Assembly: GCF_016765655.2 (NCBI RefSeq)
Contig: NZ_CP086106.1
Span: 6,222,501 to 6,286,500 of the forward strand
DNA from: Skermanella mucosa
Lineage (GTDB): Bacteria; Pseudomonadota; Alphaproteobacteria; Azospirillales; Azospirillaceae
Direction: 5' to 3'
Length of the DNA: 64,000 bases
Both the position numbers and the translations under genes were made by a program. The notes below the pieces were generated by a model. That model saw only the letters and a list, made by a program, of their open reading frames with translations, ran no database searches and had not been told where the DNA came from. The stretch's first letter is position 1. Each line of letters starts with the position of its first letter. Below, one piece after another: positions 49,464 to 58,376 of this stretch.

Positions 49464-52247
49464 TCACCGCGGCATCCGCAGCACCACGTCGGCACTCTGC
49501 CGCTCGTGCGTCGTGGCGCACGGCGCGGGAGGTTGGCTGCCTTTGATGTCCCCGTTGCCGTCCGTGACGGTTCCCAGCGGCATCAGCCACGGCAGCGGAT
49601 AGATCCGTGCCGGAAGCTCGTTCCGGAAGCGGGCGAGGTCGTCTTCGCCATGAAAGAAGAACAGGAGCTGCCAGCCTTCCGGCAGCAGGCGCACCACCTT
49701 CCCGATCCCCCGGGCGAGAACCGTCACGGTCTGCTCGTCCATGTTCTGCAAGGGATCGTCGAACACCAGCAGGCGGAACGGATTGTTGGTGCCGGGTGCG
49801 CACAGCAGGAAGAGCGCGACGGTGAACAGGTTCAGTTCGGCCGTGTTCAGCCGCAGGTGCGCGCCGTCTTCGCCCTCCTGGCTGAGGCTGAGGCTCTGCG
49901 CGCCCCTCTCTCCCGACCGGCGCTTGAGCCCCAGCGTCGCGTATCCCCAGCGGGCCGGCGTGAACAGCGTCAGCAACTCGTCCAGGGCATGGCTCAGCAG
50001 CGGCGTTTTCCCCCCGGCATCGCCCTTCTCCGGCAATACCCTGTTCAGGAAGCTCCTTTCCATGGTCTCCTGGGCAAGCGACAGCTCCTCGACTGCCTTG
50101 TGCAGGGCACGGAGCTTCTTCAACGCGTCGGCGGGGGATCCCCGTCCGGATTGCCGGGACAGGTTGGACGAGGAAGCGGCGAGTATGCCCAGCTCCTTCC
50201 GGATCGCCTCGGCCCACGCGGGTTCGCCGATGGCGAAGGTGCCGCACCGCCGGCGTTCGCCCAGCCGCAAGGCTTCCGTGATGGCTTGCCCCAGCGGCTG
50301 TTCCGGTTCCGCCGGTCCGCCGGGGCCGATCTCCCCGGCCTCGCCGTGCGGCAGCCAGTCGCCGACCTTGTCCAGCGCGTCGCACTCGGCATCGGTCAGC
50401 ATGGGAACGGGCATGCTGTCCGCGGTCGGGTTCCCAGCCGGCCCGGCGGTCGGCAACTGCTGTTCGTACTCCGCGACCTGCCGGGACCATCGTGCTTCCT
50501 GCTCGCGCAGGTCGCCGATCAGCGTCGGCGACCTGCTCCCGGCCCCCGCGATCGCCACGAGCCCGCCCGCGTTGTCCGTACCGGGAAAGCGCCACCCGTT
50601 CCGGCCGGCCAGCTCCAGCGCTTCCAGGATTTCACGCTGCCGCCGGACAAGATCCTTGAACGCAAGGGCATGGAGCCAGCGGTTCAGGGACGCTACCGGG
50701 TCTCCGGTCGTGCGGCGGGAGACCGGCAGCCAATCGTCGAACGCCTTCCGCCCGAGGGCGTCATGGGCGATGCCGATATCTATGGCGATGTCCGCGATAC
50801 GCCGCGTCAGGGCTCGCAGGGGCTTCTCGAGCTCCCGAAGCGTTTCCGCGAACGCTTCTTCCGACAGTGGACCGGAAGCCAGCCGCCTGACCGGATCGGC
50901 AAGGTCCGGTTCTATCCGTGTCAGGACGATCAGCTCGTCCAGTGGAACAGGCAAGCAAAGCTCCGCCCCTTCACTCCCCGTCCGGCAGTCGAACAGGGGA
51001 CCGGCGACCCAAGCCAACGCCTTCGAAAGATCACTGGATGGAGGCAATTCCGCGGGCCGTTCCGTCCCGCCTGAAAGCTGCCTGGCCAGATTGTCGGGCA
51101 GATCTTTCCAAGCCACTTCCGCACTTGCCCGCGCCTCTTCAAGGGCTTTGATGGCGGCGTGTTCCGCCGGAAAGAAACTCGACAGGAAATAAGAGGCTCT
51201 GCCTCGGTCGTCGCTGTTTGTCAGTCTGTCCATCGCCATTTGGTCGAGGCGGAAAGCACCGGCACGAAATTGGAGCGACGACTTTTTCTTTTCGGCACGA
51301 ATGTCGATAGTCCGAACCTGCTGATCAGAACTTCCTTCCGCCTGTGTGGAGAGCACGATGCTTGCTTGTTGTCGTGCGGTAACTCCTTCGGTTTTATTTA
51401 CCCGTGATGCTGCTGGTGCCCGATGTTCCACGATCTCGGCAAGGTCGAAGCCGGCAAGCCTTTCCAGGTCGCCAAGCAGGGCGAACTCCAGGGCTTCGAC
51501 GAGGGAGGACTTGCCCGCGCCGTTGCCGCCATGCACGATATGGATGCCGGTGCGAGCTTGGTTCGCAGAGTCTACGGGCAGATCGAACGTCAGCGTGCGT
51601 TCTCCGGGAACGCGCCAGTTCCTCAATGTCAGTGATCGGATGTTCTCCAGCGGCGGCTGGTTGCCGGCGACTGCCGATGCCTGCTCCTCGAACCATTGTC
51701 GCGTACTCGTCAGCAGCCAGCAGAAGGCGCGCCTCACCTCTCCATCTTCGTCGATACCATGCTGCGGCCTCTCGCCGAAACGCAGCAGGCTGATCCCGAA
51801 ACCATGCATGTGGGATGCGCTTCGTCGGATCGCGACCAGTGTGTCCCCGACGCGTCTTTGTACGGACGGTTCGGCGGGCGGAAGAACCAATACGAGTTCC
51901 ACCGTCAGCGGCAGGGGGTTTTCCTTTTCCGACCTCCCATGCTTACGGCCCAGCACCAGATGGCGGGTGAAGGCCGCATGCTCGATCAGCCGGCGAATCT
52001 CTGTCTTGGCCGTCAGCGGGGTTAATTCGTGGACCAGTCCCAAGGTCCCCAGAAAGGGATCCAGGACCATCAGGTCGGCCTGATGATTGAACTGTCCTCC
52101 GATGACCACTCTGGCCCCAGCCAGCGAAACAGGGTGGTTCGCCTTGAGAAGCTCCTCCAAAGTCTCGACCGGCGTTACCGAATGGGTCGATCGAAGCACC
52201 TTTTCAAGACGTTTGATCGTGCTGGATGTCTGCTCGGTATCGGTCAT
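49464..52247 (-). CDS. SMC/RecF-like ATPase, third gene of the TIR-SIR2 operon
   Basis: 927 residues. Residues 1-200 form an unfamiliar N-terminal domain (VVIGGQFNHQADLMVLDPFL ... LVLVLPPAEPSVQRRVGDTL). The ATPase head begins near 200 (LRNWRVPGERTLTFDLP) with Walker A HGGNGAGKSSLVEALEFAL at about 239-257. Long helical middle segments follow. The second half head carries LNTAELNLFTVALFLL (signature region, degenerate) and Walker B LLVFDDPLQNMDEQTVTVLA near 850. This is the RecF/SMC/ABC-ATPase plan used by anti-phage proteins such as those of Lamassu, Septu and retron-linked systems. ATG 52247 overlaps the SIR2 gene's stop by four bases (ATGA). Its role could be sensing of DNA or its ends; this is inference. 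Confidence 0.75.
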   Translation of the reverse strand: MTDTEQTSSTIKRLEKVLRSTHSVTPVETLEELLKANHPVSLAGARVVIGGQFNHQADLMVLDPFLGTLGLVHELTPLTAKTEIRRLIEHAAFTRHLVLGRKHGRSEKENPLPLTVELVLVLPPAEPSVQRRVGDTLVAIRRSASHMHGFGISLLRFGERPQHGIDEDGEVRRAFCWLLTSTRQWFEEQASAVAGNQPPLENIRSLTLRNWRVPGERTLTFDLPVDSANQARTGIHIVHGGNGAGKSSLVEALEFALLGDLERLAGFDLAEIVEHRAPAASRVNKTEGVTARQQASIVLSTQAEGSSDQQVRTIDIRAEKKKSSLQFRAGAFRLDQMAMDRLTNSDDRGRASYFLSSFFPAEHAAIKALEEARASAEVAWKDLPDNLARQLSGGTERPAELPPSSDLSKALAWVAGPLFDCRTGSEGAELCLPVPLDELIVLTRIEPDLADPVRRLASGPLSEEAFAETLRELEKPLRALTRRIADIAIDIGIAHDALGRKAFDDWLPVSRRTTGDPVASLNRWLHALAFKDLVRRQREILEALELAGRNGWRFPGTDNAGGLVAIAGAGSRSPTLIGDLREQEARWSRQVAEYEQQLPTAGPAGNPTADSMPVPMLTDAECDALDKVGDWLPHGEAGEIGPGGPAEPEQPLGQAITEALRLGERRRCGTFAIGEPAWAEAIRKELGILAASSSNLSRQSGRGSPADALKKLRALHKAVEELSLAQETMERSFLNRVLPEKGDAGGKTPLLSHALDELLTLFTPARWGYATLGLKRRSGERGAQSLSLSQEGEDGAHLRLNTAELNLFTVALFLLCAPGTNNPFRLLVFDDPLQNMDEQTVTVLARGIGKVVRLLPEGWQLLFFFHGEDDLARFRNELPARIYPLPWLMPLGTVTDGNGDIKGSQPPAPCATTHERQSADVVLRMPR

Positions 52248-54691
52248 GACAGGCCACCTTTGGTATCCGCATCGGGCAGGTCCTCGTGCTTCACCGCTTC
52301 GACCATTTTCTCGTACCAAGCCTTGCCATCTTTGGGCACGCCGTCCTTTTCCTTGCCAGAGCTGCTTGCCCAAGCCCATAGGGACTCAGCATCGGGCGTC
52401 AGGTCGTCTCCCTTCCCCCGGCTCCAGGGAAGACGGTCGAGGGACAGGTTCCAGGTGATGCGGCGGCGCGGAAGCCCGTCGTTCTCCACCGTGGCGGAAA
52501 CCGGCTCGTCCAATTCGCGGTGGCGGATGACAAGGCGCACCGGGGAGGGGCAGTCCTTGTCGAGCGAAAGGTCCACGACCGGAAAATCGCCCGGGGAAAC
52601 TTCGATCCACGGTCCGGGAGGATGCCAGTGCTGGGGGTCGCACCAGTCACCATTCTCCCCGACAGACATAAGGGTAACGGCCCGGCGCAAAGCCAGTTCG
52701 ACCACCACGCCCCAAGCTGTCCAGCCGAAATTCTCTCCGGCGGCGAAGTACCAAGGCGTATTACGCAGCGATCTGATTTCGTCGGTGCCGACATATCCTT
52801 TGCGCAGCCGGAGCCCCGCCAGCGCGAATTCGCGCAGCAGCCGGGGGTGGAAATGCGACGTCCAGCCCGTCACCCGCTCCAGGGCGAATCTGGCATGCTC
52901 GGCGGCGGAACGGATGACTGCTTTGTCTTCGCTCTGCGTGGACGCGACATCCATCACGGACTTGCATTCCGCCACGCACAGCTTGTCGAAGGATTCGATG
53001 ATCCGCTTCACCGCCTCGCTTTCCACGCTGACCTCCTTCATCAGCAGGGTGGCGATGCTGCGCAGTTCGCTTTCCAGGGCTTGCCGTTGACGGAGCCGGT
53101 AGACGCGGTGGAACAACCACGACAGCAGTTCATCCATATCCGGGAAGCGGCAGTGATCGTCATTCCGGAAGAAGAATTCCAGGTAGTTCGGATGCTCCGT
53201 CAGCGACACGCGGTTCACGCCGATCGCGTGGCTGGCCGATCGCAGGACTTCCAGCGCGTGGAACTCCCGGCTCTGCGCGCCGGCCAGGAAGAAAGCGGGT
53301 GCATCCGCCTGCCGGCGTTCGCCTGTTTCGGCGAACGCATGACGCTTGAAACGGCTTGCCATTTCCTCGTAGACGGTCCGGAACGTGTCGTGCAGCACCG
53401 GGTCGGCGGTGCTGTAGCCGCAGAAAACCATCGTGCGGGTCCGCAGGAGCGTCAGCAGGAGGTCACGCGACCATGAGTCCTGCCGCCAGTTCTGGATTTC
53501 GCGAAAAGTGAACACCAGCGACGACAGAACCTCCGGCAGGGTACCGCTTTCCTCCGAAGGTCCGTCGCAGGCATGGCGATAGGTCTCGGCACAGCCATGG
53601 ATCTTGACGATCGAGGCTGCCTGCTGGCCGCCCTTGAGTGTCGGGGGCGAACCGATGGGCTTTTCCTCCGGCTGCGGCTTGCCGGAAACCCGGTTCCGGG
53701 ACGGACGGTAATAATACTGGTGTGCCCGGGTGATCCGTTCATAGCTTGGCCATCGGGTTGGCGGAAAGCAGGGCGGACCCGCTCCCGGGTCGGCGTTCGG
53801 ATCGGCGGGGCGATCAGACGCTGCTTCCCGGGCGACCGCTTCCTCGCCCGCCGGACCGCGGCGCGGCTGGAACCCGGCAAGCCGGTAGGCGCCCTCCAGC
53901 AACAGGTCGAAATTCGTGGTGATCAGCGTCGGGCACAGTCCTTCGCGTGCCAGCCGGGCGAGCAGATGGTGGCGGGGCAAAAGGCGCCCATGGTAGCTGT
54001 CGATGACCTTTTGCAGGTCTCGGTTGTCCGGGTCGCCGCCCATGACCTCAGGCTGTCTGAAGCCCATGGCATCAAGAAACAATGCCTTGCCGCGCGATGG
54101 CGAGGCCAACGAGCGGAGACGGTCCAGATTGACCGGCTCCAGTTCCGACGTTTCATCGCTGTTTTTCAGAAGGTCGAGGAAGAACCGGTCGGCAACGGAG
54201 AGTTCGGCCTGGATCGTCCGCTTCGCCTGCCCGGTCATGGCCTGACCCAGCATATGATCCAGCATTTCGTCGTAGGCGTTGCACATCCAATCATTGAACA
54301 GGTAATATTCGCGCGCCAAAGTTAAAATAATATTGTTCTTAAGTTTTTCAATTTGTTTATCTGCTTTTACTTTGGCCCACGTATTGGGTTCGAATTGCTC
54401 TGCAATCAGACCGCATTCCTTTACGTGCTTGTCCAGGTTGAAAGTCGTCATCAGGCCCCTGTGCAATGCTTTCGCATTGTCACGAGCCTTTTCATGGTCC
54501 ACAAGCCACCGGATTTCACCGGTCAGCACCCGATGCAGCGCGCAGAACCGCGCCAGCAACCGGCTCACCAACCTTTTGGCGCTGTTCTTCTCCGTATCGA
54601 GCGAAAAGCCGGCTCCGACGAAGAACACGACTTCTCCCGCCAGGATGCGATCAGCCAGATCGTCGATCCGCTCAAGCAGGGGCTGCTTCAT
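52244..54691 (-). CDS. SIR2-like domain protein, second gene of the operon
   Basis: 815 residues. The NAD-binding SIR2 fold is seen through VVFFVGAGFSLD (GAG-x-S, about 21-32), LCPTLITTNFDLLLEGAYR (TTNFD, about 252-270) and IVKIHGC (K-x-H-G, catalytic His about 365), with MVFCGYSTADP after it. Inserts in the SIR2 core are large, including a Pro-rich loop. The C-terminal 400 residues are helical then beta-rich and unrecognised (GYVGTDEIRSLRNTPWYFAA ... NGDWCDPQHWHPPGPWIEVS). SIR2 proteins in phage defence degrade NAD+ upon activation (ThsA, SIR2-HerA, SIR2-APAZ). A stretch at 54300-54400 is AT-rich, suggesting a mosaic origin. Overlaps both neighbours by four bases. Confidence 0.85.
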   Translation of the reverse strand: MKQPLLERIDDLADRILAGEVVFFVGAGFSLDTEKNSAKRLVSRLLARFCALHRVLTGEIRWLVDHEKARDNAKALHRGLMTTFNLDKHVKECGLIAEQFEPNTWAKVKADKQIEKLKNNIILTLAREYYLFNDWMCNAYDEMLDHMLGQAMTGQAKRTIQAELSVADRFFLDLLKNSDETSELEPVNLDRLRSLASPSRGKALFLDAMGFRQPEVMGGDPDNRDLQKVIDSYHGRLLPRHHLLARLAREGLCPTLITTNFDLLLEGAYRLAGFQPRRGPAGEEAVAREAASDRPADPNADPGAGPPCFPPTRWPSYERITRAHQYYYRPSRNRVSGKPQPEEKPIGSPPTLKGGQQAASIVKIHGCAETYRHACDGPSEESGTLPEVLSSLVFTFREIQNWRQDSWSRDLLLTLLRTRTMVFCGYSTADPVLHDTFRTVYEEMASRFKRHAFAETGERRQADAPAFFLAGAQSREFHALEVLRSASHAIGVNRVSLTEHPNYLEFFFRNDDHCRFPDMDELLSWLFHRVYRLRQRQALESELRSIATLLMKEVSVESEAVKRIIESFDKLCVAECKSVMDVASTQSEDKAVIRSAAEHARFALERVTGWTSHFHPRLLREFALAGLRLRKGYVGTDEIRSLRNTPWYFAAGENFGWTAWGVVVELALRRAVTLMSVGENGDWCDPQHWHPPGPWIEVSPGDFPVVDLSLDKDCPSPVRLVIRHRELDEPVSATVENDGLPRRRITWNLSLDRLPWSRGKGDDLTPDAESLWAWASSSGKEKDGVPKDGKAWYEKMVEAVKHEDLPDADTKGGLS

Positions 54692-57600
54692 GCCCGGTCG
54701 CTCCGCATCGTGCGCCGTCCGCGGCTACGACGGGACACCCCTGACGACGCATAGGCTTCCAATGATTCTCTGAGGCGTTCCAGGGCAGCTCCATTGACGC
54801 TTTCCATCCATCCACGCCACAGCGGATCGGGTTGCGCCTGCGGCAGTCCGGCGGCAAGCTGTTCCATGATGTTGTTCAGCCAGGTTCCGCGATGGCGAAC
54901 CGGTGGTTTGAGGGTATCCAGGGCGGCCGTCACCGCCCCTGGCTTGGCGAGAGTCGCCAGTTCCGCCGCAGGCAACCGTCCGTCCAGCACCAGTAGAAAT
55001 GCCAAGTGCAACGGATCAATGACGTGTGACTCCGGTTCCTCCGCCGGTTCTCCGCCTTCGTGCAGCCACTTTGCAAGCCAACGGATTTCAGGGTGATCAG
55101 GGTAGAGAAGGCGGCCTAGTTCGTCTATCGATGCCTGTAGGCTTGCCACCGCATCAGTGTTCCCCGCGACGGCACGGCAAGCGGCAACCAAACCTTTAGC
55201 CGCCCAGGACCGCCAATGATTTGCGCCAAGCCGCTCTTCCAAGCCCGCCTGTGCAGCTTCACCGTTTTTCTGTGCCAACTCCAATTCATTCAATTCAAGT
55301 AATATGCGGGCAAGATGGTATTGTGAGGCGAATGTGTCCGGATGATCGGGACCCAATTTTCGGCGCCGAACGTCCAGAGCGGTTCCTGCTAGTTCACGTG
55401 CCGCTGTCAGATCGCCCTGCATCATCAGGGACACTGACAAATCATTCATGGCGCTCAGCGTATCTGGATGCTCGTCGCCCAGCACCCGGTGGCTGAGCGC
55501 CAGCACCTGCTCCTCCAGCGCCCGGGCGCCGCCGTGGTCGCCTTGTGCCCAGAGCGTTCCGGCCAGATTACCGATGCTGCCCAGGGTGTCGGGATGCTCG
55601 TCGCCCAGCACCCGGCGGCGGAGCGCCAGCACCTGCTCCAGCAGCGCCCGGGCGCCGCCGTGGTCGCCCTGTGCCCCGAGCGTTGCTGCCAGATTGTTCA
55701 TGCTGGTCAGGGTGTCGGGATGCTCGTCGCCCAGCACCCGGCGGCGGAGCGTCAGCACCTGCTCTTCGAGCGCCCGGGCGCCGCCGTGGTCGCCCTGTGC
55801 CCCGAGCGTTGCTGCCAGATTGTTCATGCTGGTCAGGGTGTCGGGATGCTCGTCGCCCAGCACCCGGCGGCGGAGCGCCAGCACCGGCTTTTCAAGCGCC
55901 CAGGCACCGCCGTGGTCGCCCTGTGCCCGGAGCGTTTCGGCCAGATTGTTCATGCTGGTCAGGGTGTCGGGATGCTCGTCGCCCAGCAGGCGTTTACTTG
56001 CTTCGAAGGTTCGGCGGTAGTCCGCTTCTGCGTTGGCGTAAGCTCCCCGCTCAAAATTGAACCGCCCAAGCCACGACAGGAGCATGGCGGCCGGGGCGTC
56101 CGGCAGGTCCCCGGTCAGGGCTCGGGCGTGGGGGACCAGGGGCAGCAGGGCGGCATGGTTGCGGATGTCTTCGGCCTTCTCCATCGCCTCGGTCAGCGCC
56201 GCCACGACGGCGCCGCGCATCGCGGGCGGCGGGGCACCCATGTGGAAACGGAAGGTGCGGCTGGCCAGCACATGGACAGATACGGCGTCGCCGGCATTGT
56301 CCCCGTTTCCCGGAATGAGTTCGGCCAGGGCCTCCCGCATGGCCGAATTGACGGCGCGGGTGGCCTCAGCCAACCCGTCATCGTCTCCGGAAAGCCGGGC
56401 GAAGACATCAGCCACCAAGGATCGCGGGATCGGTACCGGGGCCAGCAGGGTGGCGAAATGCAGGAAATGCAGGCCCGCCAAGTCCAACCGTTCGATGCTG
56501 CCCAGCAGGGTAGCCGCGACCTGCCGAGCATGGCCCGTCGGCAGGTCGTAGGCCAGTTCAGCGGCTAATTCCGTCGCGTCCTTGGTGGGGTCGCGCAGCC
56601 GGTCGCGGAAATTCTCGTAGCCCAGCATCTCAACGGCGGCACCCGCCACGTCGACCGCCAGGGCGTGGTTGCCCAGGAGAGCCAGGATCTCCCGTGCTGC
56701 CGCCTTTTCCGCGTTGGTGACCGGAAGCCTTCGCTTGGTCAGAAGATCATGGGCTTCGGTGTCCGACAGCAGCCCCAGCCGGTAGACGAAGCCCGCCCCA
56801 CCTAGTCCGGTGCCTCGGGTGGTGACCAGGGTGGCGCCGTTGTCGGTGGGTGCTCTCCAGGCGTTCAGGTCAGCCGGGCCGGCGTCCGGCGGCAGGTCGT
56901 CCACGATCCACAGGTAGCTGTCCATTTCAGCAAGCTTGACTTTCAGCGCGCCCTCGAGCTCGTGCGGTCCCAGGCCGGCGGTCGCGATGCCGAGGTTCCC
57001 GGCGAAGCCCTGCCGCTGCGCGCCCAGGTCCTGCCCCCTGGCGGCGTTGAGCCAGAAGATGCCGCCGGGATAGGCCGCGCAGAAGCGCCGGGCGTATTCC
57101 TCCGCTAGCAGGGTCTTGCCGATGCCGCCCATGCCCTGCACCTGGACCAGCCCGACGCTCTCGCCGGTTATCAGCGTGATCTGGTTCTTCGACAGACGCT
57201 CGTCGATCCGCCACATGTCGGGAAAGCGGCCGACGAACCGGCTGGAGCCGGCATGCGGGTTGCCTCCGTGCCAGTGCGGGCCGCCGAGCGTCCGGATCTC
57301 GCCGAAGCTGCCGGCAAGTCCCGAAAGCCGGTCGGCGACCCGGCGGGCCAATTCGCCCGTGCGGACACCCCGCGCATTGACTAACCTCTTCGCAAGCATT
57401 TCAGCCGGCTGGAGATGGCCGGTGCCCGGTTCCGGGTTCAGAGCCAAGATGCGGCGCTCCACCATTTGGCCGTTGGGTGACTCTTGGCGGGCGGCGATAA
57501 TGGCGGCGGTCAGCTCCCACTGGCAAGCGCGGCGGGTCGGGTAAATTGCCGAGTACCAAGCCACCAGCATCCGGGCGCAGCCAAGCCCCTCCACGATCCG

Positions 57601-57759
57601 CCGCACGATGGAGTCGCCGTCCGTGATCTCCGTTTCGTCATGGAAGACGCGGAGGTTTCGGCTCTTCAGCGCCTCAATGACCGGCAGCACCGCAGCGCGG
57701 TCGGCATAGGCGAAGCTGAGATAAATGTCATACTTCGCGTCCATTTCGCTTTCGCACAT
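54688..57759 (-). CDS. TIR-STAND ATPase-TPR protein, first gene of the operon
   Basis: 1023 residues. Residues about 8-140 are a TIR domain: YDIYLSFAYADRAAVLPVIE, VFHDETEITDGDSIVRRIVE, then ACQWELTAAI with Glu 82 in the place of the catalytic glutamate of NAD-cleaving TIRs. A STAND/NB-ARC-like ATPase follows with FVGRFPDM, Walker A QGMGGIGKT (about 208-216), Walker B LWIVDDLP, and TLVTTRG as sensor. From about 559 to 900 lie kinesin-light-chain-type TPRs (LGDEHPDTLTSMNNLA). Plant NLR-like order: TIR effector, switch, sensor repeats. The stop overlaps the SIR2 gene (ATGA). Start is ATG 57759 or ATG 57741; neither has a strong ribosome-binding site. A role in phage defence is inferred. Confidence 0.87.
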   Translation of the reverse strand: MCESEMDAKYDIYLSFAYADRAAVLPVIEALKSRNLRVFHDETEITDGDSIVRRIVEGLGCARMLVAWYSAIYPTRRACQWELTAAIIAARQESPNGQMVERRILALNPEPGTGHLQPAEMLAKRLVNARGVRTGELARRVADRLSGLAGSFGEIRTLGGPHWHGGNPHAGSSRFVGRFPDMWRIDERLSKNQITLITGESVGLVQVQGMGGIGKTLLAEEYARRFCAAYPGGIFWLNAARGQDLGAQRQGFAGNLGIATAGLGPHELEGALKVKLAEMDSYLWIVDDLPPDAGPADLNAWRAPTDNGATLVTTRGTGLGGAGFVYRLGLLSDTEAHDLLTKRRLPVTNAEKAAAREILALLGNHALAVDVAGAAVEMLGYENFRDRLRDPTKDATELAAELAYDLPTGHARQVAATLLGSIERLDLAGLHFLHFATLLAPVPIPRSLVADVFARLSGDDDGLAEATRAVNSAMREALAELIPGNGDNAGDAVSVHVLASRTFRFHMGAPPPAMRGAVVAALTEAMEKAEDIRNHAALLPLVPHARALTGDLPDAPAAMLLSWLGRFNFERGAYANAEADYRRTFEASKRLLGDEHPDTLTSMNNLAETLRAQGDHGGAWALEKPVLALRRRVLGDEHPDTLTSMNNLAATLGAQGDHGGARALEEQVLTLRRRVLGDEHPDTLTSMNNLAATLGAQGDHGGARALLEQVLALRRRVLGDEHPDTLGSIGNLAGTLWAQGDHGGARALEEQVLALSHRVLGDEHPDTLSAMNDLSVSLMMQGDLTAARELAGTALDVRRRKLGPDHPDTFASQYHLARILLELNELELAQKNGEAAQAGLEERLGANHWRSWAAKGLVAACRAVAGNTDAVASLQASIDELGRLLYPDHPEIRWLAKWLHEGGEPAEEPESHVIDPLHLAFLLVLDGRLPAAELATLAKPGAVTAALDTLKPPVRHRGTWLNNIMEQLAAGLPQAQPDPLWRGWMESVNGAALERLRESLEAYASSGVSRRSRGRRTMRSDRA
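55456..56085 (-). repeat. Five tandem 126-bp repeats encoding the TPRs
   Basis: Exact 126-bp periodicity: units begin at 55456, 55582, 55708, 55834 and 55960, each marked by GGATGCTCGTCGCCCAG. Each codes 42 residues (one kinesin-light-chain TPR). Central units differ from one another at only a handful of positions, clustered in the codons for the L-E-Q/E-E-Q/E-K-P segment. Such DNA-level identity points to recent expansion or gene conversion. Confidence 0.9.
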
Positions 57760-58120
57760 CCCACAGCGAGGTCAACCACTGCGCGTGCAGAATAGTGAAT
57801 CTGGCGGAATTACGCGAGAAAAGATATTCGATGAAGATCCATAAAATCGGCAAACACATTAACACGCGGGCGAATTCGTTCAAGAATCCGACCGCCACAC
57901 GTGTCAGTGGCGGCCGAGCCGAAGAGCGGGAACTCCTAGGCTCGGCCTGACCATGAATGCCTCTGGTGAAAGGTCAACATCCATGGCTAACCAACTACCT
58001 AGCACAAACGGAGTGCTCGCGCTCCGGTCATTGTTACCCCCGCCGCGGCGACCTCGTTCGTCGCGGCGGGGGGACCCCTCCGGGGTGGTGTCGTCCGGCG
58101 CGATCCGGCGAGGTTGACCC
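57760..58120. other. Intergenic region upstream of the TIR operon, hairpin-rich
   Basis: 361 bases with no gene I trust. The half next to the TIR gene (57780-57870) is AT-rich and should hold the operon promoter on the minus strand, though no clear -35/-10 pair is seen. Three perfect inverted repeats follow: CCGCCAC/GTGGCGG (57892-57898, 57907-57913), GGCCGAGCC/GGCTCGGCC (57912-57920, 57939-57947), and CCCCCGCCGCG/CGCGGCGGGGG (58037-58047, 58062-58072). The first two share bases and could form alternative structures. Confidence 0.55.
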
Positions 58121-58300
58121 ATGCCGACATCGGAAAGCTACACGGGCCGGTACCATGCCGGGCTGAACGGGGTTCGTGTGTCCGACGCCAAGGGCGACCC
58201 GGTCGAGGATGCGGTCGCGACCATCATCGGCGATTCCCTCAGCGAACTGCTGGACGAGATGGACCGGCACGGGATGGAGCGGGAATCCTGCGTCTTCTGA
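58121..58300 (+). CDS. Small hypothetical protein
   Basis: 59 residues from ATG 58121, with GAGGTT six bases upstream. Sequence begins MPTSESYTGRYHAGLNGVRV and continues acidic and helical (DPVEDAVATIIGDSLSELLD), ending in CVF. It looks like a real small soluble protein. No family is recognised. The following small membrane protein gene starts 76 bases later and may be in the same transcript. Confidence 0.6.
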   Translation: MPTSESYTGRYHAGLNGVRVSDAKGDPVEDAVATIIGDSLSELLDEMDRHGMERESCVF

Positions 58301-58376
58301 ATCGAACGCAAGCGCCCGGCGCAGTCGGCTCCCCAGGACGTGCCACACGCGGCGGAGTCCGGGTGAGCGCCGCGCC

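Noticed and set aside
55456-56085. Regular repeats that could be read as a CRISPR array
   Set aside because: Period is exactly 126 bp with no spacers, and the units encode TPRs in one open frame.
49464-57759. Naming the TIR/SIR2 operon as Thoeris
   Set aside because: Thoeris has a small TIR protein and a SIR2-SLOG protein; here the TIR is joined to a STAND ATPase and TPRs, no SLOG domain is seen, and an SMC-like ATPase is added.
57953-58120. A ~54-codon frame beginning MNASGERSTSMANQ upstream of the 59-residue gene
   Set aside because: It runs through the large GC hairpin, has no ribosome-binding site, and its second half is Arg/Pro/Ser-rich noise.
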